Assembly: GCF_030503595.1 (NCBI RefSeq)
Contig: NZ_CP129966.1
Location: 1,860,001-1,924,000, forward strand
Length of the DNA stretch: 64,000 bases
From: Corynebacterium sp. P4-C1
GTDB taxonomy: Bacteria > Actinomycetota > Actinomycetes > Mycobacteriales > Mycobacteriaceae
Direction of reading: 5' to 3'
The notes below the pieces were generated by a model. The model was not told where the DNA came from, made no database searches, and worked only from the letters and a program-made list of their open reading frames with translations. Below, one piece after another: positions 1-9,068 of the stretch (within the stretch, counting starts at the first letter, position 1; the number at the start of each line of letters is the position of its first letter). A program made the translations under genes and the position numbers.

Positions 1-510
1 GACGCGTACAACCTGCCCCTGATCTTCGTCGTGGACACGCCGGGCTACCTGCCGGGCGTGGACCAGGAGAAGGTCGGTCTGATCCACCGCGGCGCCAAGC
101 TGGCGTTCTCCGTGGTGCAGTCGACGGTGCCGAAGATCTCCCTGATCGTCCGTAAGGCCTACGGTGGTGCCTACGCCGTGATGGGCTCGAAGAACCTCTC
201 CGGCGACCTGAATTTCGCGTGGCCCACCGCGCAGATCGCCGTGATGGGCTCCGCCGCGGCGGCTGTGATGATCCAAGGTAAGCAACTCGCCGCCATCGAG
301 GACGAAGCGCAGCGCAACGCGATGAAGAAGATGTTCATGGACTTCTACGAGGAGAATATGACCTCCCCGTACGTGGCCACGGAACGCGGCTACCTCGACG
401 GCATGATCCAGCCCTCGGAGACGCGCCTGATGCTGCGCCGTGCGCTACGCCAGCTGTCCACCAAGTACGACGCCGACCTGCCGAAGAAGCACAATATTCA
501 CCCGCTGTAG
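1..510 (+). CDS. accD3: Acyl-CoA carboxylase beta subunit, C-terminal part (AccD3-type)
   Basis: Carboxyltransferase (beta) subunit of an acyl-CoA carboxylase. The 5' end lies outside the window; frame 1 is open from base 1 to the TAG at 508-510. Visible features are the VVDTPGYLPG segment, the RKAYGGAYAVMGSKNL loop that forms the oxyanion/CoA region in this family, and the AVMGSAAAAVMI helix. The family carboxylates acetyl-, propionyl- or long-chain acyl-CoA. Assignment to AccD3, which makes the carboxylated mycolate precursor used by Pks13, rests on context: the next genes are mycolate and lipid genes including an MMPL exporter, and this neighbourhood holds accD3 in C. glutamicum. A propionyl-CoA carboxylase (AccD5-type) cannot be excluded from the fragment. 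Confidence 0.85.
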   Translation, partial: DAYNLPLIFVVDTPGYLPGVDQEKVGLIHRGAKLAFSVVQSTVPKISLIVRKAYGGAYAVMGSKNLSGDLNFAWPTAQIAVMGSAAAAVMIQGKQLAAIEDEAQRNAMKKMFMDFYEENMTSPYVATERGYLDGMIQPSETRLMLRRALRQLSTKYDADLPKKHNIHPL

Positions 511-554
511 CCGGATCCGTAACGGTTGTGTAACGCTGCCGGGGCCGGCCGCGA

Positions 555-585
555 TAGTCGGGGAAGAAACAGAATTTCCCGACTA
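555..585 (+). other. Hairpin between accD3 and the 36-aa gene
   Basis: Inverted repeat with 11-nt arms (555-565 TAGTCGGGGAA and 575-585 TTTCCCGACTA, one mismatch) and a 9-nt loop. There is no T-run after it, and the ribosome binding site of the following small gene starts only about 6 nt downstream. It could be a weak terminator or processing site after accD3, or a leader structure of the small gene. Confidence 0.45.
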
Positions 586-602
586 CCTACGCAGGAGGAA
601 AC

Positions 603-713
603 ATGCTCAGCAGCGTTCTGGATCTCGGTTCCGAGCTCATCAACTACATCGTGTGGATCGTCCGCTCGATCCAAAACGGCCAGATGCCGTTCAACGGCCA
701 GATGCCGTTCTAA
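603..713 (+). CDS. 36-aa small amphipathic peptide, possible mycomembrane porin-like protein
   Basis: An ATG-TAA frame of 37 codons with a strong AGGAGG ribosome binding site 5-6 nt upstream. The product has a short hydrophobic/amphipathic stretch (LDLGSELINYIVWIVRSI) and a perfect C-terminal duplication, NGQMPF-NGQMPF. It has no signal peptide. Size, lack of signal sequence and amphipathic helix resemble the corynebacterial PorA/PorH class of 45-57-aa channel peptides, which are also leaderless and O-mycoloylated; I see no clear sequence identity to them. It follows accD3 by 92 bp and converges with the DUF3054 gene, separated by only 3 bp. The strong RBS is the main evidence that it is translated; function is inference. 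Confidence 0.6.
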   Translation: MLSSVLDLGSELINYIVWIVRSIQNGQMPFNGQMPF

Positions 714-716
714 GCG

Positions 717-1079
717 TTAACGCTTGATCAGGCGCGCAACGCCGCGCCACCCCAACATCAGCAGCGCCGACATCACGCTGGCCACGACAATGAAGGACCA
801 GTGCGGCAGCTGCTGATTTTTCATGCCCCAGATGATCAGGCCGGTGGCGACCGTTACCAGCCAGATGAGCACCCCGCTGCGCGCACCCTCCGCCTTCCCG
901 GCGAACGTGACGATCACCCAGGCGAGTGCCACACCGACCAGGAACGGCCACAACGTCGACAGCCAGCCGGTGAAATTCAACGGCATCTCGTCGGTCTGGT
1001 GCGCGATGCGGGCAAGCAGCGCGAAGACAGCGATGGCGAGGGTGTCCATGGCGATGGCGGTGGTCCTGGAGATCTTCAT
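717..1079 (-). CDS. DUF3054 family membrane protein
   Basis: A protein of 120 aa with four predicted membrane segments (IAMDTLAIAVFALLARIA; WPFLVGVALAWVIVTF; GVLIWLVTVATGLIIWGM; SFIVVASVMSALLMLGW), matching the size and pattern of DUF3054, a family of unknown function common in actinobacteria. The start was placed at the MKISRTTAIAMD methionine; an ATG three codons upstream (1088) is the alternative and would nearly abut the stop of the upstream methyltransferase gene. It is the last gene of a run of minus-strand genes from TrmB, so it is probably cotranscribed with the lipid genes. Confidence 0.75.
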   Translation of the reverse strand: MKISRTTAIAMDTLAIAVFALLARIAHQTDEMPLNFTGWLSTLWPFLVGVALAWVIVTFAGKAEGARSGVLIWLVTVATGLIIWGMKNQQLPHWSFIVVASVMSALLMLGWRGVARLIKR

Positions 1080-1089
1080 ACGCCCCATT

Positions 1090-2412
1090 CTAGAAAACGG
1101 AGTCGTTCCACCAGCGCCGCTCGGGGGTACCGGCGCGGGAGCCGTTCTCGTCGAGCTTGATGCCCACGACTTGGTGCAGCTCGACCACATCGTGCTCGAA
1201 ACCCCACTCGGAACCGGCCATGTACATGCCCCAAAGTTTGGCGGTGTTCTCTCCGACCAGCTCAACTGCGCGGTCCCAGTTGACCTTCAAGTTTTCGCAC
1301 CAGTCGTGCAGGGTGCGCATGTAGTCGAAGCGCAGATTCTCCTCGTGGAAGACTTCGAAGCCGTGGTCCTGCATGTTCTTGACCACGGTGCCGGAGCCGG
1401 TGAGCTCCCCGTCGGGGAAGATGTAGCGGTCGATGAAGTCGCCACTCTTGGTCTTGTGGTTGTCCGGATAGGTGATGCAGTGGTTGACCATGACTCCTCC
1501 CGGACGGAGTTTGCCGGCGAGGAATTCGAAGTAGGAGGCATAGTTGTCCACGCCGATGTGTTCTAGGAGGCCGATAGAGGAGATCGCGTCGAAATCAGAC
1601 TCGACCACGTCCCGGTAGTCGAGGTGGCGAACCTCCGCGAGGTCCGCTAGTCCCTCTTCCTCGATCTTCGCCTGCGCCCAATCAGCCTGCTCTTTCGACA
1701 GGGTCACGCCAAGGGATTTCACGCCGCGCCGCGCAGCGTAGCGCACCATGGAACCCCAACCGCAGCCGATGTCCAGATGGCGGTCGCCCGGCTGCAGGTT
1801 CAATTTCTCGTATACGAGCCGGAACTTATTCTCCTGCGCCTCGTCGAGGCTGGCGTCCGGGGCGGGGTAGTAGGCGCAGGTGTACGCCATGGATTCGCCG
1901 AGGAACAGCTCGTAGAAATCGTTTCCGACATCATAATGGGAAGAGATGACATCGGCGTCACGCTCTTTCGAGTGGCGGGAAAGGCCTTGGCGCAGACGGC
2001 GTTCCAGCCATGATGCCTGTTCCGCCTCCGGGACCGGCTGGATCTGAATCGCTCCCATGGACCGCAGGGACCGCGCGATGCGCAGGCCGGTGGCGATATC
2101 CGGGCGGGAGTAGTTGTCGTACAGGGTGCGCAAGTGGTCGAAGATCCCGTATGGGTGAGCCAGATGCTCACCCTCGACGACGAGACCGTCTGTGACCCAG
2201 GCGCGCGCGAGCCCTAGGTCGCCGGGTGCGGTAGCGATGTAGGACAGGCCCGCCGGGCTGGTCACACGCACGGTGTGCTCAGCGTCCTCGGGGCCGGTGG
2301 CGGACCCGTCGAAGGCCTCCCAGCGGAACGGGCTGCCGGCGGGAAAGAGCGTGTCCACGATCTCGGCGACGGTCATGGGCGTGAAATTCTTGTTCAAGTT
2401 GCCAGCAATCAT
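1090..2412 (-). CDS. SAM-dependent cyclopropane synthase-family methyltransferase (BfaB/TmsB-like)
   Basis: 440 aa. The C-terminal two thirds is the CfaS fold: VISSHYDVGNDFYELFLGESMAYTCAYY, then the SAM-binding motif HLDIGCGWGSM and the SIGLLEHIG stretch. The family transfers a methyl group from SAM to the double bond of phospholipid-bound oleoyl chains. Together with the flavin oxidoreductase encoded immediately upstream (35-bp gap) it matches the two-gene 10-methylstearate (tuberculostearate) pathway, in which the methyltransferase makes 10-methylene-stearate and the FAD enzyme reduces it. The ATG at 2410-2412 has a GGAGG ribosome binding site. A plain cyclopropane synthase is the alternative, but the pairing favours branched-chain synthesis. 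Confidence 0.85.
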   Translation of the reverse strand: MIAGNLNKNFTPMTVAEIVDTLFPAGSPFRWEAFDGSATGPEDAEHTVRVTSPAGLSYIATAPGDLGLARAWVTDGLVVEGEHLAHPYGIFDHLRTLYDNYSRPDIATGLRIARSLRSMGAIQIQPVPEAEQASWLERRLRQGLSRHSKERDADVISSHYDVGNDFYELFLGESMAYTCAYYPAPDASLDEAQENKFRLVYEKLNLQPGDRHLDIGCGWGSMVRYAARRGVKSLGVTLSKEQADWAQAKIEEEGLADLAEVRHLDYRDVVESDFDAISSIGLLEHIGVDNYASYFEFLAGKLRPGGVMVNHCITYPDNHKTKSGDFIDRYIFPDGELTGSGTVVKNMQDHGFEVFHEENLRFDYMRTLHDWCENLKVNWDRAVELVGENTAKLWGMYMAGSEWGFEHDVVELHQVVGIKLDENGSRAGTPERRWWNDSVF

Positions 2413-2447
2413 GCTGTGTCCTCCTCAGGGTGCGGTGTGACGTAGCT

Positions 2448-3905
2448 CTAGGCGTTTTCCACTGTCTTCTCGTACAGGCCTGGGAACCGGCGCTGGGGGT
2501 CGTACCGGTCTTTCATTTGTTCCGGTAAGCGGCCTCCGTAGAGATTCTCGAATTCAGTCCGGCTGTAGAAAGCCTCCGAGTAGAGGGATTTGTGACCTCC
2601 AAGGTCGGAGACCTTCGCCTCAATGATCTTGTTGAAGGCACCCGGCTCCTGCGCCGGTGAGACGTGGTCGGCTGGGACGCCGGACCAGAAGCCAACGTTG
2701 ATCCAGGTAGTGCCCGGTTTCAAAGGGTAAAGCGGCCACGGCTCGGACTGGGGTAGACCACGTCCGGCGAGTTCGTCGACACCGTCACGGAGACGGATCG
2801 GGCACAGCCACACCGGTTCGATGTCGCTGGCGTCGAAGAACCATTGCAGAAATTCTGCGAGGTGGGCATCGGTGACCTCGATGTCCTGCACGACGCGTTC
2901 TGTGCGGGGCAGGTTCTTCGGTTTCTTCAAAAACCGGTATTCCAGGTCGTATTTCTTGTCCAGCCCAACCAGCTTCCAGTAGAAGGAGCTGCGGCGAAGT
3001 TGCCGCGGCCACATCTTGCGCACCGTCGGCTCTTGGGCCGCGAATGCACGGGAGCACCAGAACCAGTCGGTGTCCCAGCGCCAGATGTAATCCCGGATGG
3101 TCACGAAGTCGTGTTTGATTCCTGCCGGGTGTTGCAGGGAGCGGTAGTAGATCGCGTCGCGGGTGTAGTCGGACACCCCTGGTGCCTCATCCGTCTGGAA
3201 GGCGAGCACGATGTACTGCTCGTCGGGGGAAAATGCCACGGCGTCGAGGCCGTGAATGGGGCGGCCTTCCCATGTTCGGTCGGCTGCGGCCTGTGCCAGA
3301 CCATCCTGGAATTCGGCGAGGTCGCTGTACCGAACGTGGGCGAGCTCGATGAAGTCCGCGACCTCTTCCAGCTCGATCTTCAGTCGCACCGCGTAGCCCA
3401 GTGAACCGTAGGAATTGGGGAATGCGCGGAATAGTTCCACGTTTTCTTCGCGTGAGCAGGTGATGATCTCGCCGGTGCCGACCAGCACATCCATTTCCAG
3501 CACCGATTCGTGCGGTAGACCGTTGCGGAAGCTGGTGGATTCCACGCCCATTCCGGAGACGGCACCGCCGAGCGTGATCGTTTTCAGCTGCGGGATGACA
3601 AGGGGAGCGAGGCCGAAGGGCAGTGTCGCGTCCACCAAGTCCTCGTAGGTGCACATGCCCTGCACGTCCGCTGTCCTGTCGACCGGGTCGATTTCAATCA
3701 CCCCGCCGAGTCCGCTCACATCCAACCCTGCCCCGCCGCCAGCACGGGAGCGGAAGAGGTTCGACGTTGTCTTCGCTAACCGCACGCGCTGCCCCTTCGG
3801 CACGGCGTTGAAAGAGCTCAACAGCTTATCGACGCCTTGGTGATGGGCATGCCACCCCACCGGAGTCACCTGTTGCCAGTCCACACTGCGACCCAATGCG
3901 TTCAT
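2448..3905 (-). CDS. FAD-binding oxidoreductase, probable 10-methylene-stearate reductase (BfaA/TmsA-like)
   Basis: 485 aa. The N-terminal half is a PCMH-type FAD-binding domain: VRLAKTTSNLFRSR, then GVIEIDPVDRTADVQGMCTYEDLVDATLP and the GGAVSGMGVESTSFRNGLPHESV loop. The C-terminal part is of the DIM/Cyp-like class. In the established tuberculostearate pathway this protein reduces the methylene group placed by the partner methyltransferase. The start was put at the ATG at 3903-3905, giving a 25-bp gap to the upstream gene; 22 further in-frame codons exist upstream but overlap that gene. The alternative is another DHCR24-like reductase. Confidence 0.82.
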   Translation of the reverse strand: MNALGRSVDWQQVTPVGWHAHHQGVDKLLSSFNAVPKGQRVRLAKTTSNLFRSRAGGGAGLDVSGLGGVIEIDPVDRTADVQGMCTYEDLVDATLPFGLAPLVIPQLKTITLGGAVSGMGVESTSFRNGLPHESVLEMDVLVGTGEIITCSREENVELFRAFPNSYGSLGYAVRLKIELEEVADFIELAHVRYSDLAEFQDGLAQAAADRTWEGRPIHGLDAVAFSPDEQYIVLAFQTDEAPGVSDYTRDAIYYRSLQHPAGIKHDFVTIRDYIWRWDTDWFWCSRAFAAQEPTVRKMWPRQLRRSSFYWKLVGLDKKYDLEYRFLKKPKNLPRTERVVQDIEVTDAHLAEFLQWFFDASDIEPVWLCPIRLRDGVDELAGRGLPQSEPWPLYPLKPGTTWINVGFWSGVPADHVSPAQEPGAFNKIIEAKVSDLGGHKSLYSEAFYSRTEFENLYGGRLPEQMKDRYDPQRRFPGLYEKTVENA

Positions 3906-3930
3906 ATAAGGCCACGTTAGACCTGATTGA

Positions 3931-4962
3931 TCAATTTGGCAGGGGTTCGGTGCCTTCCCCCTGTTCGGCACGGCCGATCATGAAGCCCTTCCCGGCGTAG
4001 GCGAAGAGGTAGATGACCCAGCCGATGGCGGTGATCAGGGCGAAGGAGATGATGCGGTAGATGAGGGTAGCTGCGGTGGCATCGACAAGCGTCAGGCCCG
4101 ACGCGACGAGTGATGCGGTGGCAACGGGTTCGACGGTGCCGATGCCGCCCGGGGTGACCTGAGCTGAGCCGGCGAGCTTGGTCATGATGAACGCCAACGC
4201 CACGCCCTGCACTGTCGTCTCGTTCAGGCCTGCGGTGAGGCCGGGAAGTGTCCCGGTGACGGCGGCGGTGGAGAAGTAGAGGGTGGTGGCGTCGATGAGC
4301 CGGTTGAGCAAGGAGAACGTCGCCGCGGCGAGGAAAGCGCCCGGCGTCATGCGGATCGCGGCGAGCTGGTCGACGAAGTCGGCGACTTTGTCGCGTACCT
4401 TCTGCGGCAGGTAGCGGACCCAGCGGCGGAGGATGTGCGGGTTGTAGATTGCCCAGAACAACCCCGTGATCGCGGCGAGAGCGACAATGAGCGAGCCGAT
4501 GAGCGCCCACACCGATAACCGGGCGCCGAGGAAAATCACGGCGGCGATGCCGATGACCACCAGCCACACTGTCGACATCGCTCCGGAGATGACGAAGAAC
4601 CAGCCACACAGGCCCACTGACGCGCCCCAGGAGCGGTGCACTTTGAAGGTCAGCCACGCGGAAATCGCCGGGCCGCCCGGGACTGTGGTGGACCAGGCGT
4701 TGCTGGCTAGGGTGATGGCGCTGGCGTTGCCCATGTTCACGCGCACGCCGTCGCTGGTGAGCAGGATACGCATCACCACCGCCATCGCCAGGATGGACAG
4801 CGTCGCGCACAGCACCGCTGCCGCGACGGGAGCGGGAGAGGCTTCGCGCAGGGCGGCGAATGCCTCACCCAGAAACGGCAGCTGGTCGCGGAACGCGACG
4901 GCGACGAGTGCCAGCACAACAAGCGGTGCCAGCCAGCGGATCCACGCGCGGGCGTTCGTCAT
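3931..4962 (-). CDS. LPG-synthase-TM/YbhN-family integral membrane protein
   Basis: 343 aa with about eight membrane segments and the typical family loops (SNAWSTTVPGGPAISAWLTFKVHRSWG and KLAGSAQVTPGGIGTVEPVATASL). The PGG and GGIGTVE motifs are hallmarks of the flippase-like half of MprF and of YbhN/AglD proteins. The soluble lysyltransferase half of MprF is absent, so aminoacylation of phosphatidylglycerol is not expected. A role in lipid flipping is plausible but not shown. It sits between the MMPL transporter gene (10 bp upstream) and the flavin oxidoreductase gene (25 bp downstream), so all are probably on one transcript, suggesting a link to the branched lipid or mycolate export. Confidence 0.75.
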   Translation of the reverse strand: MTNARAWIRWLAPLVVLALVAVAFRDQLPFLGEAFAALREASPAPVAAAVLCATLSILAMAVVMRILLTSDGVRVNMGNASAITLASNAWSTTVPGGPAISAWLTFKVHRSWGASVGLCGWFFVISGAMSTVWLVVIGIAAVIFLGARLSVWALIGSLIVALAAITGLFWAIYNPHILRRWVRYLPQKVRDKVADFVDQLAAIRMTPGAFLAAATFSLLNRLIDATTLYFSTAAVTGTLPGLTAGLNETTVQGVALAFIMTKLAGSAQVTPGGIGTVEPVATASLVASGLTLVDATAATLIYRIISFALITAIGWVIYLFAYAGKGFMIGRAEQGEGTEPLPN

Positions 4963-4972
4963 GGTGTGTGGG

Positions 4973-7273
4973 CTACCCGTTCAGCCGGCGCATGAGCTCG
5001 TCGAACGGGATGAGCTGCGTGTCCTCGTCCGCGGAGACACCGGAGCGGGCGTGCTGGCTCGCCAGCACGGTCTCCCCGACGGGTATGTCGCCGGTGCGGG
5101 GGTGGGACTGGACGTCGATAAGCTGCTGCTGTTGCTGCTTTTTCGTGTCGCCGCCCTCCCCGAACGATTCCGCGGTGCGCTTGATCCAACGCGGCGCCCA
5201 CCAGTTGTCCTCGCGCAGCTCGTGCATGATGGCGGGGACGAGGAGCAGGCGGATCAGCGTGGCGTCGAGCGCCAGCGAAATGATGAGGCCGTAGGAGATG
5301 TACTTCATCATCACGATCTCGCTCATCGCGAATGCCGCGGCGACGACGATCATGATCAGCGCCGCGGCCGTGATGATCGAGCCCGTGTGCGCCGTGCCGT
5401 ACTTGATCGCCTGGTCCGTGTCCGCGCCCTTGTTGCGCGCCTCGACCATGCGGGAGACGAGGAAGACCTCGTAGTCCGTGGACAAGCCGTACAGAATCGC
5501 GATGATGAGCACCAGCACCGGACTCATGAGCGGGCCCGGGGTGAAGCCGAGGACGCCCGCACCCAGCCCGTCGACGAAGACGAGGGTGAGGAAGCCCAGG
5601 GTGGCGCCGATGCCCAGGATATTCATCAGCACCGCCTTCACCGGCAGAATCATCGAGCCGAACAGCACCGCCATCAGCAGGAACGTGGCCAGCACCATGT
5701 ACACAGCCATCCACGGCAGGCGCTCAAGCAGGGCCTCGATCGACTCGACCTCCATCGCCGGGGTGCCGCCGACGTACACTTCCACGCCGTCCGGCACGTC
5801 GATCGCGCGCAGTTGCTTGACGACGTCTTCTCCGCCGTTCCTGTCAGCCAGCGTGCCCGCCATGACGAATGTTCCGTCGGGGGTGGACTTGGTCTTCTCC
5901 ATCGGCGACGCCAAACCGGTCACGCTGCGGGTCTGCCAGAGAATGTCCACGAACTGGTCGTTGTTGGCACCCTTCACGACGAGCTTCACCGGATCGGTGC
6001 GGTAGGCGGGAAACGTCTCGTTGAAATCGTCCTGCGCTTGTCGCACCGCGTTGGACGGCGGCAGGTAGGACTCGTTGATGCCGCCGAAGGTGATGCCCAC
6101 GATCGGCAGTGTGAGCAGCAGCAGGGCACCCGCAACACTGACGATGACCGGCTTGGAGTGGCGCATCGCCCACGCGGGAATCTTGTACCAGACGGTGTTC
6201 TCGATGCGGCGGGCCTTCCGGCTAGTCCGCCGCACGGAGAACTTGTCGATGTTGCGGCCCAACATGCTGAACAGCGCCGGCAGCACCGCCACCGAGATGA
6301 TCGCCGCGAGCACCACTGCGCTGATCGCGCCGTACGCTACCGATTTGAGGAAGGCCTGCGGGAACATCAGCAGGCCCGACAGGGCCACACCGATCATGAG
6401 CGCGGAGAAGAACACTGTCTTTCCCGCTGTGGTGGTGGTCTCCGCGACAGCCGCCTCGATATCTTCCGGGGAATCCCCGCGCTGGTCCAACTCTTCGCGG
6501 AAGCGGGAGACCATGAACAAGCCGTAGTCGATGGCCAAGCCCAGACCCAGCAGCGTGATCACCGACTGTGAGAAGACATTGACCTGTTGCACCTGCGCGA
6601 GCAGCGACAAAGCGGACAGGGAGCCGAGGATGGACAAGATGCCTACCACCAGCGGCATCGCCGCTGCGACCACGCCGCCGAAGACGAAGAGCAAGATGAC
6701 AGCAACGAAAATCAGGCCGATTTTCTCCGCCCGGGCGATGTCGTCGGCCATGCCCTGATCAAGCGCGTCCGCGATGGCGGTGGCGCCAGCGATCTGCACG
6801 TCTGCGCCCTCCGGCAATGTGATGTCGTTGAGGGCGTCCTCGATGGCGCGGTAGTCTTTCAGCGTCTGCTCCCCGTCGCCCTTCAGGCCGATCGCCGCGA
6901 AAGCCTTCGTGCCGTCCGCGGAGCGCAGCTGCGGATTCGGCTTTTCGAAGTAGCTGTTGATGTGGTCGATCTGCTCCGGGTACTGCTCCTTGAGCGCGGT
7001 GATCTGCCGGTTCGCTTCGGCCATCACCGTTTGGTCGTTGATGTTGCCGCTGACGAGGATGATGATGTCGCCGTTGCTGTCGCGGCCGAAGACCTCTTCC
7101 TCCACCTGCGCGGCGGTGGTGGAGTCTGCGCCCGGGTCCTCCCAGCCCTCCTGGGAGAGCCGGTCGCCCAATTTGGAGCCCCACAGCACCTGCATGAGCA
7201 GAATGATGGCGATGACCACCACCGGAATGATCCGGCGGTGGCGGTAGGCAAACTGGCCCCACTTATAGAACAC
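4973..7273 (-). CDS. MMPL-family RND transporter, candidate trehalose monomycolate exporter
   Basis: 766 aa with the MmpL architecture: one membrane helix at the N terminus (HRRIIPVVVIAIILLMQVLWG), a periplasmic domain, a block of six helices, a second periplasmic domain and five C-terminal helices. Conserved RND segments are visible (GLGLAIDYGLFMVSRFREEL and ILYGLSTDYEVFLVSRMVEA), carrying the paired Asp-Tyr residues of the proton relay. MmpL3-type proteins, called CmpL in C. glutamicum, export trehalose monomycolate. Position next to accD3 and upstream of the tmaT locus supports this. The start is GTG at 7271-7273 with an AGGAGGG ribosome binding site. Which CmpL paralogue it represents cannot be decided here. 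Confidence 0.85.
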   Translation of the reverse strand: MFYKWGQFAYRHRRIIPVVVIAIILLMQVLWGSKLGDRLSQEGWEDPGADSTTAAQVEEEVFGRDSNGDIIILVSGNINDQTVMAEANRQITALKEQYPEQIDHINSYFEKPNPQLRSADGTKAFAAIGLKGDGEQTLKDYRAIEDALNDITLPEGADVQIAGATAIADALDQGMADDIARAEKIGLIFVAVILLFVFGGVVAAAMPLVVGILSILGSLSALSLLAQVQQVNVFSQSVITLLGLGLAIDYGLFMVSRFREELDQRGDSPEDIEAAVAETTTTAGKTVFFSALMIGVALSGLLMFPQAFLKSVAYGAISAVVLAAIISVAVLPALFSMLGRNIDKFSVRRTSRKARRIENTVWYKIPAWAMRHSKPVIVSVAGALLLLTLPIVGITFGGINESYLPPSNAVRQAQDDFNETFPAYRTDPVKLVVKGANNDQFVDILWQTRSVTGLASPMEKTKSTPDGTFVMAGTLADRNGGEDVVKQLRAIDVPDGVEVYVGGTPAMEVESIEALLERLPWMAVYMVLATFLLMAVLFGSMILPVKAVLMNILGIGATLGFLTLVFVDGLGAGVLGFTPGPLMSPVLVLIIAILYGLSTDYEVFLVSRMVEARNKGADTDQAIKYGTAHTGSIITAAALIMIVVAAAFAMSEIVMMKYISYGLIISLALDATLIRLLLVPAIMHELREDNWWAPRWIKRTAESFGEGGDTKKQQQQQLIDVQSHPRTGDIPVGETVLASQHARSGVSADEDTQLIPFDELMRRLNG

Positions 7274-7303
7274 GGGCCCTCCTCTTCTTCGACTCCTGGC
7301 GCT

Positions 7304-7975
7304 CTAGCCTTTGTTGAGCAGCACAGACAATGGGCGGAAGGGCTGCAACCATGCGCCCTCCTCCGGCAACTGGTCCAGGTTGACGCGCGGCAGCGGCTCG
7401 CGGAACACCCCGGGGATGTCCTCCAAGTCTACGAACGAAATAGTCGGTGAGGTCACTGCCCAGCTGGCGTGTTCGTGGAATCCGAGGACGGTGACGGGCA
7501 GACCGTCGCTGGCGAGCTCGTCGAGCAGCTCGTGGAAATTCTGCCCGTCGGCGGAGGCCACGACGACGCCGCGGAGAACGCCTTCCGCTTGACGGCGGCG
7601 GATGTGCTCCACCATGTCGGAGTCCACGTCCGAGTCCTCGTCGGCCTTGGGTTTCGCGAAGACGGCGAAACCGACGTTCCGCAGCGCCTCCACCCACGGG
7701 CGCACGACATCGGCGCTGCCGGGGGCGACATTGGTGAACACGGTGGCTTCTGGTTCGACTGTGGTGCCGGTCTCCCCGCCGAGTTCGGCGGCGCGCATGG
7801 CTAGCCAGCGGCCGATCGCGTCGAAACGCGGGCGGTAGGCCGCGGTCGGGCGCCCGCCCAGGATCGCTCCGAGCCCCATGTCCAGGTTCGGTGCGTCCCA
7901 CACGAGCAGCAGGTTGTCCGGCCCGGGTTCGGCCCCGGCGGTGTAGGGGTGCGTGGTCGTGTGCAGATCGGTCAT
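7304..7975 (-). CDS. NYN/PIN-like domain protein
   Basis: 223 aa. The N-terminal [15 protein letters not shown] segment and the later [11 protein letters not shown] and [17 protein letters not shown] stretches carry the aspartates of a NYN (LabA/DUF88-like) fold, related to PIN ribonucleases. RNA cleavage is the usual suggestion for the fold but no substrate is known. The start at 7975 was chosen because its ATG overlaps the TGA of trmB by 4 nt (ATGA), a translational-coupling arrangement; a start four codons upstream is also open. It lies between trmB and the MMPL gene, a conserved order in corynebacteria. Confidence 0.78.
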   Translation of the reverse strand: MTDLHTTTHPYTAGAEPGPDNLLLVWDAPNLDMGLGAILGGRPTAAYRPRFDAIGRWLAMRAAELGGETGTTVEPEATVFTNVAPGSADVVRPWVEALRNVGFAVFAKPKADEDSDVDSDMVEHIRRRQAEGVLRGVVVASADGQNFHELLDELASDGLPVTVLGFHEHASWAVTSPTISFVDLEDIPGVFREPLPRVNLDQLPEEGAWLQPFRPLSVLLNKG

Positions 7976-8763
7976 TTCTTCACCCACAGGTATTCGCGGA
8001 TCACGTGCTCTTTATCGAGGCCTTTGCCCTCGAATTTCGTGATCACTTGGCGGTCGGTCAGAATCGGGGCCTCATCCCAGGGCCAGCCCTTGTACTCCAG
8101 CATCGGCTCCACCTCGACGAGTTCGTCGATCCACTCGGCGTAGTCGGCGTGGTCGGTGGCGACGTGCAGCACACCGCCCGCCTTCAAACGGGTGGCGATG
8201 AGGTTGAGCGTGCCCGACTGGATGATGCGGCGCTTGTGGTGGCGGGCCTTCGGCCACGGGTCGGGGAAGAAGATGCGCACGCCGTCGAGGGACTCCGGCG
8301 CAATCATGCGGGCCAGCACCTCCACGCCGTCGCCGCGGACCATGCGCACGTTACCGATGTCCCCGCGCACCACGGAGCCCAGTAGTTTCGCCAGCCCCGG
8401 CTTGTACAGCTCCACAGCGATGATGTTGGTGTCCGCCTCCAGCGGCGCCATCGCCGCCGTCGACGTGCCCGTGCCGGAGCCGATCTCCACGATCGTCGGG
8501 TGGCCGGCGCGACCGAACCATTCGTCGTAATCGATGGTCTGGTCGGCCTCGTCGGTGGAAAGGACTTTGCCGAGGCGGGGCCAGTTCTCGTCGAAAAGCG
8601 CCTGCTGGTTGTCGGTCAGCGTGCCGCGGCGGAACGTGACGGACCCCAGGCGCGGGTAATCCAGGCCGGTGTCGAACTCGGTCTGCGGCGGGCGGCCGGA
8701 CGGAAGCTCGCCGATGCCGTCCCTTCCGGTGCTGCCTTCGGTGCTGCGATCGTTTTCGTTCAC
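7972..8763 (-). CDS. trmB: tRNA (guanine-N7-)-methyltransferase
   Basis: About 263 aa. The TrmB hallmarks are present: [17 protein letters not shown] (SAM-binding loop), [12 protein letters not shown], the [18 protein letters not shown] signature and [14 protein letters not shown]. It methylates G46 in the variable loop of tRNAs. There is no ATG in a suitable place; GTG at 8761-8763 (VNENDRS) is my choice, and a TTG six codons upstream preceded by AGGA is an alternative. The long open frame upstream to 8943 has no family similarity and overlaps the pck upstream region. It heads the minus-strand run toward DUF3054. Confidence 0.88.
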   Translation of the reverse strand: MNENDRSTEGSTGRDGIGELPSGRPPQTEFDTGLDYPRLGSVTFRRGTLTDNQQALFDENWPRLGKVLSTDEADQTIDYDEWFGRAGHPTIVEIGSGTGTSTAAMAPLEADTNIIAVELYKPGLAKLLGSVVRGDIGNVRMVRGDGVEVLARMIAPESLDGVRIFFPDPWPKARHHKRRIIQSGTLNLIATRLKAGGVLHVATDHADYAEWIDELVEVEPMLEYKGWPWDEAPILTDRQVITKFEGKGLDKEHVIREYLWVKK

Positions 8764-9068
8764 GATGTTATTGTCCAACAGCTCACATTCCTGTGCGCGA
8801 TGCCCCCCGCTTAGGGGAAGCAAAAGGAACCTCGCATGAGCGGCCGGGGGACGTTCACACAACCCCCGCGTAAAGAGAAGCTCGCCTAAGTAAAGGCAGC
8901 TTAATGGCGAGAACAGTGTCCGATAGTGGGGATCGACCCACACTCTTTTGGGGGTGGCTCGGCTGTAGTTTCAAGGCGCTTAAATGGGAGGTTGATGAGT
9001 TGGGGCAAGACACGGCGCTACTCCGATACGCTGAATTAAGGAACCGCCGACGAAACAGAGGAGAAGCA
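8764..9068 (+). promoter_or_regulatory. Divergent trmB-pck intergenic region
   Basis: A 305-bp gap between divergent genes. It should carry both promoters, but I could not identify convincing -35/-10 pairs. It has G-runs (for example TTTTGGGGGTGG near 8947) of the kind described for RamA, a known pck regulator in C. glutamicum; this is only suggestive. The pck frame is open back to an ATG at 8904, but those codons show no family similarity. Confidence 0.4.

Noticed and set aside
4466..6571. 701-codon plus-strand frame across the MMPL gene
   Set aside because: Shadow of the MMPL and YbhN-like genes; Arg/His/Asp-rich product without domains.
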